Of a DNA stretch of 32,504 nucleotides, positions 24,250-31,672 are shown piece after piece. This stretch comes from JABACD01 sp047639675 (lineage in GTDB: Bacteria; Planctomycetota; UBA1135; GCA-002686595). Positions within the stretch are counted from its first letter, which is position 1; the number at the start of each line of letters is the position of its first letter. Location: positions 1-32,504 of the forward strand of contig JBLIOI010000048.1 in assembly GCA_047639675.1 (NCBI GenBank). The letters run 5' to 3'. A program made the translations under genes and the position numbers. Below the pieces are notes generated by a model, which was not told the origin of the DNA, searched no databases, and saw only the letters and a list, made by a program, of their open reading frames with translations.

Positions 24250-26139
24250 GTGCGATTCTACAGCTTGATTGCATCCCTGCTCATTGCAGCGCCGGTATAT
24301 GCGCAACTCGAAGTTGTGCGAGCCTTCCCCAAGGCACACGTAGTGGACGCGCCAATCGACGCTCCTATCCGTGTCGAATTCGACCGACCGCTGAACCCGG
24401 ACGACTTGAGCTTTATCCGAGTCTGGAGCGACTTCAGCGGAGAGCTCGATGGGGTCTACACGTTGGAAGCAGGGGGCAGGCTTGCAATCTTCACGCCCAC
24501 GGATCTACTTCATGCGGGTGAACCGATCACCGTTGAGATCTCTCACCATCTCCGCGCCGCCGACGGAAGCACAATGCGTCCGGAGGGCTACGCCTACCGT
24601 TTCTGCGCAATCTCCGCGCCCTCGACGATGGAGTTCGAGCCCGAGGAAGTCTACAGCGTACGTTCGGATCCCGATACGCTGGTCCGCCTCTATGGAGCAC
24701 GTGCTGTCGACTTGAACAAAGATCGGCGTATCGACATCTTGGCAGTCAATGAAGTCTCATCGGACGTGCGCGTCTTGCTCAACAACCCCTCGCCGAGCGG
24801 CACCTTTGAGCCCTTCATAGCGCCTACGAATCCGACAGGCTCCACGCCCAGTCCCAACATTGCTGGCGACTTCAACGATGACGGGGAGATCGACTTCGTC
24901 ACTTGCAACACGGGTGCCGATACGCTCACAGTTCTCTTTGGCAATGGCGATGGATCTTTCGGGTCGAGCATCGACCTCTGGGTTGGCAACGGGCCCCGCG
25001 GAGTCGCAGCCTTTGATGTTGACGGCGACAACGACACGGACATCATCGCCACCGCCACTGCAGCGAGTCATGTAGCGGTCTTGATCAACACGGGCTCGGG
25101 TAACTTCGCCCCCGCAGTTACTTTTGACGGCGGAGGCAACCGCGAGTTCGGACTCGCCGGCCAAGACATGAACGGCGACGGGATCTTGGACCTCGTGTTG
25201 GGAATTTGGACTCCACAAGCAGTTTCAGTCATGCTCGGCAATGGTGACGGGACATTCACCCTTCACTCCGTCGAAGAAGCGGGCGGAGAAGTTTGGAAGG
25301 TCGTTTGCGGCGACTTGAACGGCGACGGAAACATGGATGTCAGCACCGCCAATGGCGTGACCGGCACTTCTGCGATTCTCTTGGGCGACGGACTCGGCGG
25401 TCTCTCCTTGCATCAAGTCGTAAATTCGGGTGGCTACACCACCGCTACGGACCTTGGGGATCTCGACGGCGACGGAGACTTGGACTGGATCGTTTCCGAC
25501 TTCGGGACGGGCAAGTGGCGGCTGTTTGAGAACGACGGCAACGCGAATTTCACCCTCCTACGCACCTTTGACGCTGTCTCCAATCCCTCCTGTGCCGTGA
25601 TGTTCGACATCGACAACGACGGCGACCTGGATTTGGCTCTAATGGATGAGTTGTCGGACCTAATCCGCTTGGAATTCGCCCGCGCCCCCGCCAAGTACAC
25701 ATGCTTCGGAGACGGGACCCTGTTGACTGGCTGCGGCTGCAACAATAACACCGCAGCTGGGGGCCATCGCGGTTGCCGTAACTCAACTGGCGAAGGAGCC
25801 CTCCTCCTGGCCAACGGCTCGGCGAGTATCGCTGCCAACGACCTGGTCGTGGTCGCTACAGATCTTCCGCCCGGCAAGGTCGGGTTGGTGCTCTCCAGCC
25901 AAGCGATTGGGCAGCTCCCCCTGGGGAATGGGGTGATGTGCATCGGGAATCCACTGCAACGTTTACCCGTGCACTTCGCAGACGGTGGCGGCGCCTTCAC
26001 CCACGATGACTTCGGCGCCAGCCTCATCCGCACACCCGGCGATCGCTTCTTGCTCCAAGTCGTCTACCGCGACCCGGACGCCAATTGCGTCGGCACTTTT
26101 AATCTGACCAACGCGATGGAAGTGCTCTTCACTCCCTGA
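24250..26139 (+). CDS. secreted seven-bladed FG-GAP/VCBS beta-propeller protein with Cys-rich C-terminal module (629 aa)
   Basis: A GTG start gives a clear signal peptide (MRFYSLIASLLIAAPVYAQ), then a Big_5-like Ig domain (about residues 22-115, PIRVEFDRPLNPDDL). Seven DxNxDG-type calcium loops begin near residues 154, 207, 256, 306, 355, 404 and 453, with spacing 49-53, the layout of a seven-bladed FG-GAP propeller. The region from Cys485 (CFGDGT, CGCNN, GGHRGCRNSTGEGAL) to the end is a separate beta-rich module that I have seen at the end of planctomycete secreted proteins. Likely a surface or secreted binding protein; no catalytic site is apparent. The GTG has no good Shine-Dalgarno site. 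It lies 151 bp after the mlaD-like gene and 45 bp before the second glycosyltransferase. Confidence 0.8.
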   Translation: MRFYSLIASLLIAAPVYAQLEVVRAFPKAHVVDAPIDAPIRVEFDRPLNPDDLSFIRVWSDFSGELDGVYTLEAGGRLAIFTPTDLLHAGEPITVEISHHLRAADGSTMRPEGYAYRFCAISAPSTMEFEPEEVYSVRSDPDTLVRLYGARAVDLNKDRRIDILAVNEVSSDVRVLLNNPSPSGTFEPFIAPTNPTGSTPSPNIAGDFNDDGEIDFVTCNTGADTLTVLFGNGDGSFGSSIDLWVGNGPRGVAAFDVDGDNDTDIIATATAASHVAVLINTGSGNFAPAVTFDGGGNREFGLAGQDMNGDGILDLVLGIWTPQAVSVMLGNGDGTFTLHSVEEAGGEVWKVVCGDLNGDGNMDVSTANGVTGTSAILLGDGLGGLSLHQVVNSGGYTTATDLGDLDGDGDLDWIVSDFGTGKWRLFENDGNANFTLLRTFDAVSNPSCAVMFDIDNDGDLDLALMDELSDLIRLEFARAPAKYTCFGDGTLLTGCGCNNNTAAGGHRGCRNSTGEGALLLANGSASIAANDLVVVATDLPPGKVGLVLSSQAIGQLPLGNGVMCIGNPLQRLPVHFADGGGAFTHDDFGASLIRTPGDRFLLQVVYRDPDANCVGTFNLTNAMEVLFTP

Positions 26140-26184
26140 TTGGTCTCAGACGGTTCGGTAGAGTAGCATTCGTCCACTTGCCAA

Positions 26185-27846
26185 ATGACTGAACCGCAAA
26201 ACAAAGGCGTTCGCGCCGGATTGGCCGCGTTACTGCTTATTGCACTTGTTCTGCGATTGCCGAACTTGAATCAAAGTATATGGTTCGACGAGGCCTGCAT
26301 GTCTACGCAGCGGATCGGAAGCCTAGCGCAGCTCCTGACGACGATTCACATCGACATTCATCCACCGCTGTACCTCGTGTTTGCGCACCTATGGAACTCG
26401 GTCTTTGGTGACTCCGAGCTATCGCTGCGAATCCCGTCACTACTCGCGGGCCTCGCCAGTCTTCCGCTGGCCTTTCTGATCGCCAGACGCCTGTGCGGGA
26501 ATCTCACGGCTTGGTTGACCGTCTTGCTGCTCGCCTTCTCGCCGGTTCACATCTGGTACTCAATCGAGGGCCGTCTCTACGCGCCGATGCTCTTCGCGGC
26601 GTTAGCTGCCGTCGAACTCTTTCATCGCATTCTCGAAGGGCGTGCGACTCGCGGGACCTATTGGCTCTACGGGATTCTGACTGCGGGCATGTTGGCCCTG
26701 CACTATTACTTGGCTGTTTATGTGTTGCTCTTCGCGCTAGCCGCTTTGATTGCACCGCGTATGAAGTGGGCGAAGAGCATTCCGCGCGCTGTGCTCATGA
26801 TCAACGGAGTTGGGCTGGTACTGATTGCAGCCTGGGTAGGCATGAAGGCTGTGCTCGTTGGTTTTGAAACCTCCCAGGGATACCTGCGCGCGTTCACGCC
26901 GATCGAGGTCTACCGCTTTCTATTCCAGTGGTGCTGGACAGGCAATACGTTGCCGGCGGGACTGGATGCGGCGACTGGAAATCCACGCTGGCTGTTGTGG
27001 AGCCTAGCTCAACTCATCGGAGTAGCGCTGTTCTTCTTGGGGCTGCGCGAACTTTGGCGGCGTCGTGATAAGCAGCCGGCCATTCTCCTATTGCCGCTGT
27101 ACTTCATCTGCTTACCGACTTTCCTGCTTGTGCTACCGCTCATCGGCATGGGTTCCACCTACATCGAACGCAGCTTATTACCCGCCTTGCCCTTCTTCCT
27201 GATGATCATCTGTCTGGGGCTCGTCTCGATACGGCGGCTGGCATTGCGCAATGCCACCTTCCTTTGTGTCGCACTGCTTGGGTTAGCCAATCTCTCCGCT
27301 TACTACGCGCACGGCGACATGTGGACGGTATACAAACCCCACCAAGATTGGCGTGCAGCGGCGACGTACTTTGGTCAAGAAATAGATGAGGGCGGCACGC
27401 AGCGCCCGATCTACACCAACATGCCCAACTCGCGTTCCCTCCCCTACTACGACATGCGCATTCAAGACGCATCGAACCTTGAGCCTTCTACCGGCGCAAT
27501 TCAGCAAGCGGTGAGTGCCTTCGAGAGACTTTTGGGCAAGGACTTGGGCCGGCGGGCAGGCAAGATTGCTGCAGGGATCGCACAGAAATTTGAAGAAGGG
27601 AAAGCACAGTTGGCAGATGAAGCCGAAATGTTCATCTACCCGATTGGTAACGGGAACTTGCAAGCGATGAAGGCTGGCTTGCGGGAGGGATATAAGATCT
27701 TGTACCTAATGGACAACACCTGGCACCATCGACGAAGCCCAGGACACCTAGAGGAGCTCCTCCGGAACCCGCGTCTCCAGCTGATTGAGATGAACGACTT
27801 CAATGGGCTTGTGGTGTACAAGGTGCGGTTGAAGGCAAGGGGGTAA
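26185..27846 (+). CDS. GT-C fold membrane glycosyltransferase (GT39/PMT-like), 553 aa
   Basis: A polytopic inner-membrane enzyme with a helix at about residues 10-25, then the catalytic loop SIWFDEACM (Asp35-Glu36) and DIHPPLYLV (His59-Pro60-Pro61), both typical of bacterial PMT-like glycosyltransferases that use polyprenyl-linked sugars. YSIEGRLYAPMLF (near residue 130) is another conserved loop. Around ten hydrophobic helices occupy the first 370 residues; the rest is a soluble domain. Substrate unknown. It is a different branch from the glycosyltransferase at 3122-4900 (little identity outside the Asp-Glu loop). The ATG at 26185 has only a weak ribosome site; TAGCAT about 15 bases upstream could be a -10. 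Confidence 0.8.
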   Translation: MTEPQNKGVRAGLAALLLIALVLRLPNLNQSIWFDEACMSTQRIGSLAQLLTTIHIDIHPPLYLVFAHLWNSVFGDSELSLRIPSLLAGLASLPLAFLIARRLCGNLTAWLTVLLLAFSPVHIWYSIEGRLYAPMLFAALAAVELFHRILEGRATRGTYWLYGILTAGMLALHYYLAVYVLLFALAALIAPRMKWAKSIPRAVLMINGVGLVLIAAWVGMKAVLVGFETSQGYLRAFTPIEVYRFLFQWCWTGNTLPAGLDAATGNPRWLLWSLAQLIGVALFFLGLRELWRRRDKQPAILLLPLYFICLPTFLLVLPLIGMGSTYIERSLLPALPFFLMIICLGLVSIRRLALRNATFLCVALLGLANLSAYYAHGDMWTVYKPHQDWRAAATYFGQEIDEGGTQRPIYTNMPNSRSLPYYDMRIQDASNLEPSTGAIQQAVSAFERLLGKDLGRRAGKIAAGIAQKFEEGKAQLADEAEMFIYPIGNGNLQAMKAGLREGYKILYLMDNTWHHRRSPGHLEELLRNPRLQLIEMNDFNGLVVYKVRLKARG

Positions 27847-27866
27847 GTTGCGGGTGAATTGATCTT

Positions 27867-27902
27867 GGTTGATTGCAGTTGAGGAGCAACTGAGATCAAA
27901 CC
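27867..27902 (+). terminator. strong hairpin after the second glycosyltransferase gene
   Basis: CAGTTG-AGGAG-CAACTG (27876-27892) is extended by an outer GGTTGAT/ATCAAACC pairing with a small internal loop and one bulge. It starts 20 bases after the stop codon. There is no T-run after it, so it may be a Rho-assisted or simple 3' end structure. Confidence 0.45.
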
Positions 27903-28141
27903 CAACCTATCGATTCGCCGTCCACCCCCGACCCCCCGCGACTCCCCACGCCCGTCGTGTCCAAATACAGGAGCACGAGCGAATGCGCGCTACTAGGGCA
28001 AATTACGCTCGTTGTGCAGTTCAATTTGAGGCCGTGAATCAGCGCAGAACGGGACGCGTGAATTTCCGAGGCACACAGCCCCCACTGTTCCGCCACCAAT
28101 CTCGGCCTCAAGCCGCGCGTCTGTAGAACTTGAGCAAGCCA
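27903..28141. other. non-coding stretch left of the IS1380 element
   Basis: No credible gene is seen on either strand. It starts with a C-rich part (ACCCCCGACCCCCCGCG) and contains an 8-bp inverted repeat, TTGAGGCC (28026-28033) and GGCCTCAA (28104-28111), plus CTCAAG/CTTGAG (28107-28134). Short open frames on both strands have no recognisable composition or homology that I can name. It could be a decayed gene or an older element remnant. Confidence 0.4.
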
Positions 28142-28146
28142 CTAGT

Positions 28147-28163
28147 CCTAGATCCAGCGCACT
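28147..28163 (+). repeat. left terminal inverted repeat of the IS1380-family element
   Basis: CCTAGATCCAGCGCACT; pairs with 29967-29983 with two mismatches near the tip. Confidence 0.85.
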
Positions 28164-28263
28164 CATGATGCGCGATTGAGCCAATTCAGCTGAAAAGTCC
28201 CGACTTCAGCTGTTAAACGCTTGTTACCACAACAGACAGCCAACAACTCAGGGGGACTTTCTG

Positions 28264-29772
28264 GTGAAGCAACAGCAAAGCGCAGAGATCAAACGTCGCG
28301 AGAAGCGTTTGACAAAACGATTGGCTCGCAAGGCTCATTCCAAGAACAGCGGAGTCATGCTCGCTGGCGGCAACGAGCACTTCGAAGTCGCCGATCGCAT
28401 GATCGCCACTTCATCCGGCGGAATCGGGCTCTTCCAGCGCTTTGTGCGACAAATCGGCTTGCCCGAACTAATCGACGCCGACCTGAACGTCTTCAAGCAG
28501 CGCAGCCCGTACCGCGAATCGGATCACGTCCTGAACATCGCCTACAACGTCATGTGCGGCGGCCGGACTTTGGACGACATCGAGTTACGCCGGGAAGACG
28601 AGGCGTACATGAACTCGCTCAGCGCAACTCGGATCCCAGGTTCGACGACGTCCGGTGACTTCCTCCGCCGCTTTGGACGCAACGAAGTTGATTCACTCGC
28701 CGAGGCAATTAACGCGGCGCGGATACGAGTCTGGAAGAAAAAGGAACTCAGCTTCTTCGATTTCGCGATCATCGACGTGGACGGCACGATTGCCGGAACC
28801 GAAGGTGAGTGCAAGGAAGGCATGGACATGAGCTACAAAGGAATCTGGGGTTACGCTCCGTTGCTTGTAACTCTGGCGAACACCAGCGAAATTCTCTACG
28901 CACACAATCGTCCAGGAAACCGGCCGTCCCACGACAAGTGCTTCGACTACCTTGACCCTGCCGTCGACCTGGTTCAAAGCGCAGGCTTCCGCAAGGTGCG
29001 GCTGCGCGGCGACACAGCTTTCTCATTGACGGACGACTTCGACTATTGGAGCGGCCGCAACGTCGAGTTCGCCTTCGGTATTCCAGCCCACGCCAAGCTC
29101 GTAGGTGTCGCTGAAGGGCTAGAAGAAGCCAAATGGACGCATTTGGAGCGCGACAAGCGCAGCAAGGGTTGTGGGTCAAAAAAGCCGCGTATCAAGCAAG
29201 CGATCATCGAAGAACGTGGCTACAAGAACATGAAACTCGACGGAGAGGAGTACGCGGAGTTTAGCTACCGTCCGGCGAAGTGCTCGCGTGACTACCGTGT
29301 CGTGGCTTTGCGCAAGACCATCAAAGTCGCGAAAGGGCAGAAGCTCCTGATCCCCGAGATTCGCTTCCACTTCTACATCACGAATGTCTCGCACTCGGTG
29401 CTCTCGTCGCGGCAAGTGATCCGCAACGCGAACGAGCGCTGCAACCAAGAGAACTTGATCGAGCAATCAAAGAACGGCGTGCATGCCATGCGTATGCCGT
29501 GCGACACGCTGCTAGCCAATGAAGCGTACATGCTGATCTCGTGCCTTGCATGGAACCTGAAGCAGTGGACTGCGATGCTGTGGCCAGACAAGAAGGAAGG
29601 GGCGAAGTTGCAGCGCATGGAGTTCCGCCCTTTCGTGGCGAGCGTGATCGCGATTCCATGCCAAGTGGTCATCACTGGACGGCGAATTGTGCATCGCTTT
29701 CTGGGCTACTCGAGCTGGCTAGAGGCGCTGCTGAAAGCTCAGGCGGAATTCAAGCGAATGCGCTTCGCTTAG
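28264..29772 (+). CDS. IS1380-family DDE transposase (502 aa)
   Basis: A full-length transposase catalysing cut-and-paste or copy-type movement of the element. The DDE triad is visible: FAIIDVDGTIAGTEG (Asp171 or Asp173), VRLRGDTAFSL (Asp250) and RCNQENLIEQSKNGV (Glu396 or Glu400), the last being the classic IS1380 wording. The basic N-terminal stretch (RREKRLTKRLARKAH) probably binds DNA. The start is GTG at 28264 with GGGGGA eight bases upstream. No internal stop or frameshift. The roughly 195 bp between its stop and the right end is non-coding and hairpin-rich. Confidence 0.93.
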   Translation: MKQQQSAEIKRREKRLTKRLARKAHSKNSGVMLAGGNEHFEVADRMIATSSGGIGLFQRFVRQIGLPELIDADLNVFKQRSPYRESDHVLNIAYNVMCGGRTLDDIELRREDEAYMNSLSATRIPGSTTSGDFLRRFGRNEVDSLAEAINAARIRVWKKKELSFFDFAIIDVDGTIAGTEGECKEGMDMSYKGIWGYAPLLVTLANTSEILYAHNRPGNRPSHDKCFDYLDPAVDLVQSAGFRKVRLRGDTAFSLTDDFDYWSGRNVEFAFGIPAHAKLVGVAEGLEEAKWTHLERDKRSKGCGSKKPRIKQAIIEERGYKNMKLDGEEYAEFSYRPAKCSRDYRVVALRKTIKVAKGQKLLIPEIRFHFYITNVSHSVLSSRQVIRNANERCNQENLIEQSKNGVHAMRMPCDTLLANEAYMLISCLAWNLKQWTAMLWPDKKEGAKLQRMEFRPFVASVIAIPCQVVITGRRIVHRFLGYSSWLEALLKAQAEFKRMRFA

Positions 29773-29805
29773 ATCCGCCTGGAATCAAAAGTTATGTGGC
29801 CGCCC

Positions 29806-29893
29806 ACAGCGGAAGTGGGTCCAGACAGCGCCAAGTCAATAAAAAGAGGGCCGCGAAGCGCCGAGTCCGGAGTGCGTAGCGGCCAATTGGATG
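29806..29893 (+). other. hairpin-rich 3' non-coding tail of the IS1380 element
   Basis: CCCAC...GTGGG (about 29802-29819) and a larger stem GGCCGC...GCGGCC (about 29851-29884) enclosing CGAAGCGCCGAGTCCGGAGT occur after the transposase stop. They may protect the element from outside transcription or read-out. A 64-codon frame across this part and the right end has no features of a gene. Confidence 0.4.
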
Positions 29894-29966
29894 GTGCGCG
29901 GGCCAAGGATGCCACCAGCACGTCGTCGAACGCCCCGCTGCGATCAGACGCCAAGGAATCGGGCGA

Positions 29967-29983
29967 AGTGCGCTGGATTAAGG
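29967..29983 (-). repeat. right terminal inverted repeat of the IS1380-family element
   Basis: Read on the minus strand it is CCTTAATCCAGCGCACT, matching the left end at 15 of 17 positions. CTAG follows one base further out. Confidence 0.85.
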
Positions 29984-30020
29984 ACTAGAGCGCGAGCACC
30001 AATCTCAGGAGCTGGAACGA

Positions 30021-31277
30021 TCAGGGTATGGAAAGCGTCGCTCGGCGCGTGTACGCCCAGTCGTTACCTGCCGTACGAAGTCCCTGCACGTTCAATGTCG
30101 TCCCGCTTAGGCTCATGGGAAGCGGCACGTTCACCTCTTCAACTCCATTGCCTCCGACTTGTGCAGTGTGAAACGCGAAGCCCGAGAGCCCTGCAACGTC
30201 GAGCCCCATAGCTTGCATGCCGGGCCGGCGGGTCCACGCTAGAAGGACATCGTCTCCCGCAACTGCTGCAAGCGCTGCGCTCATCGTTCCCGGCTGACCA
30301 CCATCGTGCTCCAGCCAGAGCACTGGCTTCGGGCAAATCGCCTCGCGAGTGAGGGGCTCGCTGGCAGCGCCGTTGCCGATCAGATGCGTGTACAGATTCT
30401 TATCTCGCATGACTTCCGCACGCAAGAAGCCCGTGATTAGACGCCGATGAAGTCGACGTTGTTCGGAGTGCGGCAAAGTCTCGATGCTCGAAGCGAAGTC
30501 GAGCGAACCGTTGTGACCGCCACCTTGAATCTGGGTGTAGACACGACGCCTGCATGAGACTGCGTCGGTGAAGTAGCGACGAGCGTTGTTGTTAGGTGGC
30601 GCCAAAACATCTTGGCTCGATCCGATGGACAGGAAGAATCCATCGAAGGTGGATATCGATGGAATTTGGAACCAGTTGCCTTCCGTGGAAACGACATAGC
30701 GAATGCGACTCTCCCAACCCAGCGCGTGAAAGATCGCAGCTGCGCCATTGGAATGGCCCACGGCAGACCAAGGGCCGGGCGCCGGCATTTGATGCAGGAA
30801 ACTGCCAACGCTTCCGCTCTGCTCGTCGACCCAATGCAGCATCGCCTGGGCATCGTGGGCCTCATTCTGAATGTTCTGGAAGAAGCCCGACTCGGTCCCG
30901 ACCGCGGCAACGACAAAGCCGTAGCTCGCGATGTGCTTTGTCAGCTCGCTATAAAAAGACGGCGGGGCAAAGTAGCCATGTAGAAAAGCCACGAGCGGGT
31001 ACGGGCCGTCTATCGCATTGGGGGCCGCGTTCTGCCCGTTAGTCAGCGCGGGGTAGAAGATGTCCGCGGTCACGGTGCTGTTCGCCGCGAGTGCGTGCGA
31101 GAAGCTAACCGATCGAATTCCGACGGGGTGCGGACCAAAGTCCTCGGGAAGTTGCGCGTTCGCGCGGCCGCCCAACATCAGGCAGGCAAACAGCATCGCA
31201 CTCAATGCATGCCACAACGACGATATGGATTGGCAACGAAGTTGTCGTTGCCCTCGCTCATCCGATTGTTCGACCAT
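30021..31277 (-). CDS. secreted alpha/beta hydrolase with C-terminal beta domain (418 aa)
   Basis: From the ATG at 31277 there is a long polar leader, a hydrophobic segment (ALSAMLFACLMLGG) and a likely cleavage site RANA/QLPE near residue 41. The hydrolase core shows an oxyanion-loop region VAFLHGYFAPP, the nucleophile elbow GHSNGAAA (Ser176), a probable acid in SSQDVLAPP (Asp223) and a catalytic His in GGGHNGSLD (His255), the order seen in PAF-acetylhydrolase/dienelactone-hydrolase and cutinase-like polyester hydrolases. About 100 further residues (from about 310) form a beta-rich module with VPLPMSLSGTTLNVQGL, resembling end modules of planctomycete secreted proteins. Substrate unknown; an ester is likely. 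An in-frame TTG at 31307 would add ten residues. It ends 32 bp from the IS1380 end, and its upstream region may contain the IS110 left part. Confidence 0.78.
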   Translation of the reverse strand: MVEQSDERGQRQLRCQSISSLWHALSAMLFACLMLGGRANAQLPEDFGPHPVGIRSVSFSHALAANSTVTADIFYPALTNGQNAAPNAIDGPYPLVAFLHGYFAPPSFYSELTKHIASYGFVVAAVGTESGFFQNIQNEAHDAQAMLHWVDEQSGSVGSFLHQMPAPGPWSAVGHSNGAAAIFHALGWESRIRYVVSTEGNWFQIPSISTFDGFFLSIGSSQDVLAPPNNNARRYFTDAVSCRRRVYTQIQGGGHNGSLDFASSIETLPHSEQRRLHRRLITGFLRAEVMRDKNLYTHLIGNGAASEPLTREAICPKPVLWLEHDGGQPGTMSAALAAVAGDDVLLAWTRRPGMQAMGLDVAGLSGFAFHTAQVGGNGVEEVNVPLPMSLSGTTLNVQGLRTAGNDWAYTRRATLSIP

Positions 31278-31672
31278 AAGCCATTGATTAGAACACAGAA
31301 CGTGCAAGTTGCGGAGGATCGGACGCGACCTACTATCGCGGAGCGGACCTCAGAATGCATTTCTCCCTCGTAGCAGGCGTTGGGACCAATACCGACGATA
31401 ATGAGTCAGGATAAATTCCAACGCCTATCCGTAACCAACCGCATCCCCGGTCGTCTCTATTGCACGGAACAACCACATAGCAAGATCCCCATCGGCTGCA
31501 GGAGACGGCTACCGAGCTACTCGCGTGCTTGGGATAGGCGTCGGATTTGATCCCGATGCTGTAAACGGGTCTCCCGAGTAGCTGAAGCATTAAGCTCCTC
31601 GGGCTCTTAAGTCCCATTGGACGAATCCAAGAAACCACTCAGGGGACCCGCAGGAAGAAGCTCAGTGATCCC
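31278..31672. other. non-coding stretch with interleaved inverted repeats upstream of the IS110 transposase
   Basis: No gene is seen. It must hold the promoter of the hydrolase (leftward) and the left end of the IS110 element (rightward), whose border cannot be placed because IS110 ends lack terminal repeats. Pairs seen: CCAACGCCTATCC (31418-31430) with GGATAGGCGTCGG (31532-31544), 12 of 13; AGCTACTCG (31515-31523) with CGAGTAGCT (31575-31583), exact; CATCGG (31490-31495) with CCGATG (31553-31558); GGAGAC (31501-31506) with GTCTCC (31569-31574). The first two pairs interleave, as in a pseudoknot or alternative folds. IS110-group elements encode a bridge RNA in this position, so an RNA is possible. 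Confidence 0.35.

Larger units (their letters stand above)
28142..29988 (+). mobile_element. complete IS1380-family insertion sequence (about 1.84 kb)
   Basis: The transposase gene is bounded by inverted repeats: CCTAGATCCAGCGCACT at 28147-28163 and, on the opposite strand, CCTTAATCCAGCGCACT at 29967-29983 (15 of 17 identical). The CCTAGAT start matches known IS1380-type ends such as ISEcp1. CTAG occurs directly outside both ends (28142-28145 and 29985-29988), consistent with a 4-bp target duplication, though CTAG is itself palindromic. The element sits 32 bp beyond the stop of the convergent hydrolase gene. Both ends and the reading frame are intact, so it may still be mobile. Confidence 0.85.

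Noticed and set aside
29794..29988. 64-codon plus-strand frame after the IS1380 transposase
   Set aside because: It runs through the terminal repeat, lacks a ribosome site and has low-complexity composition set by hairpin sequence.
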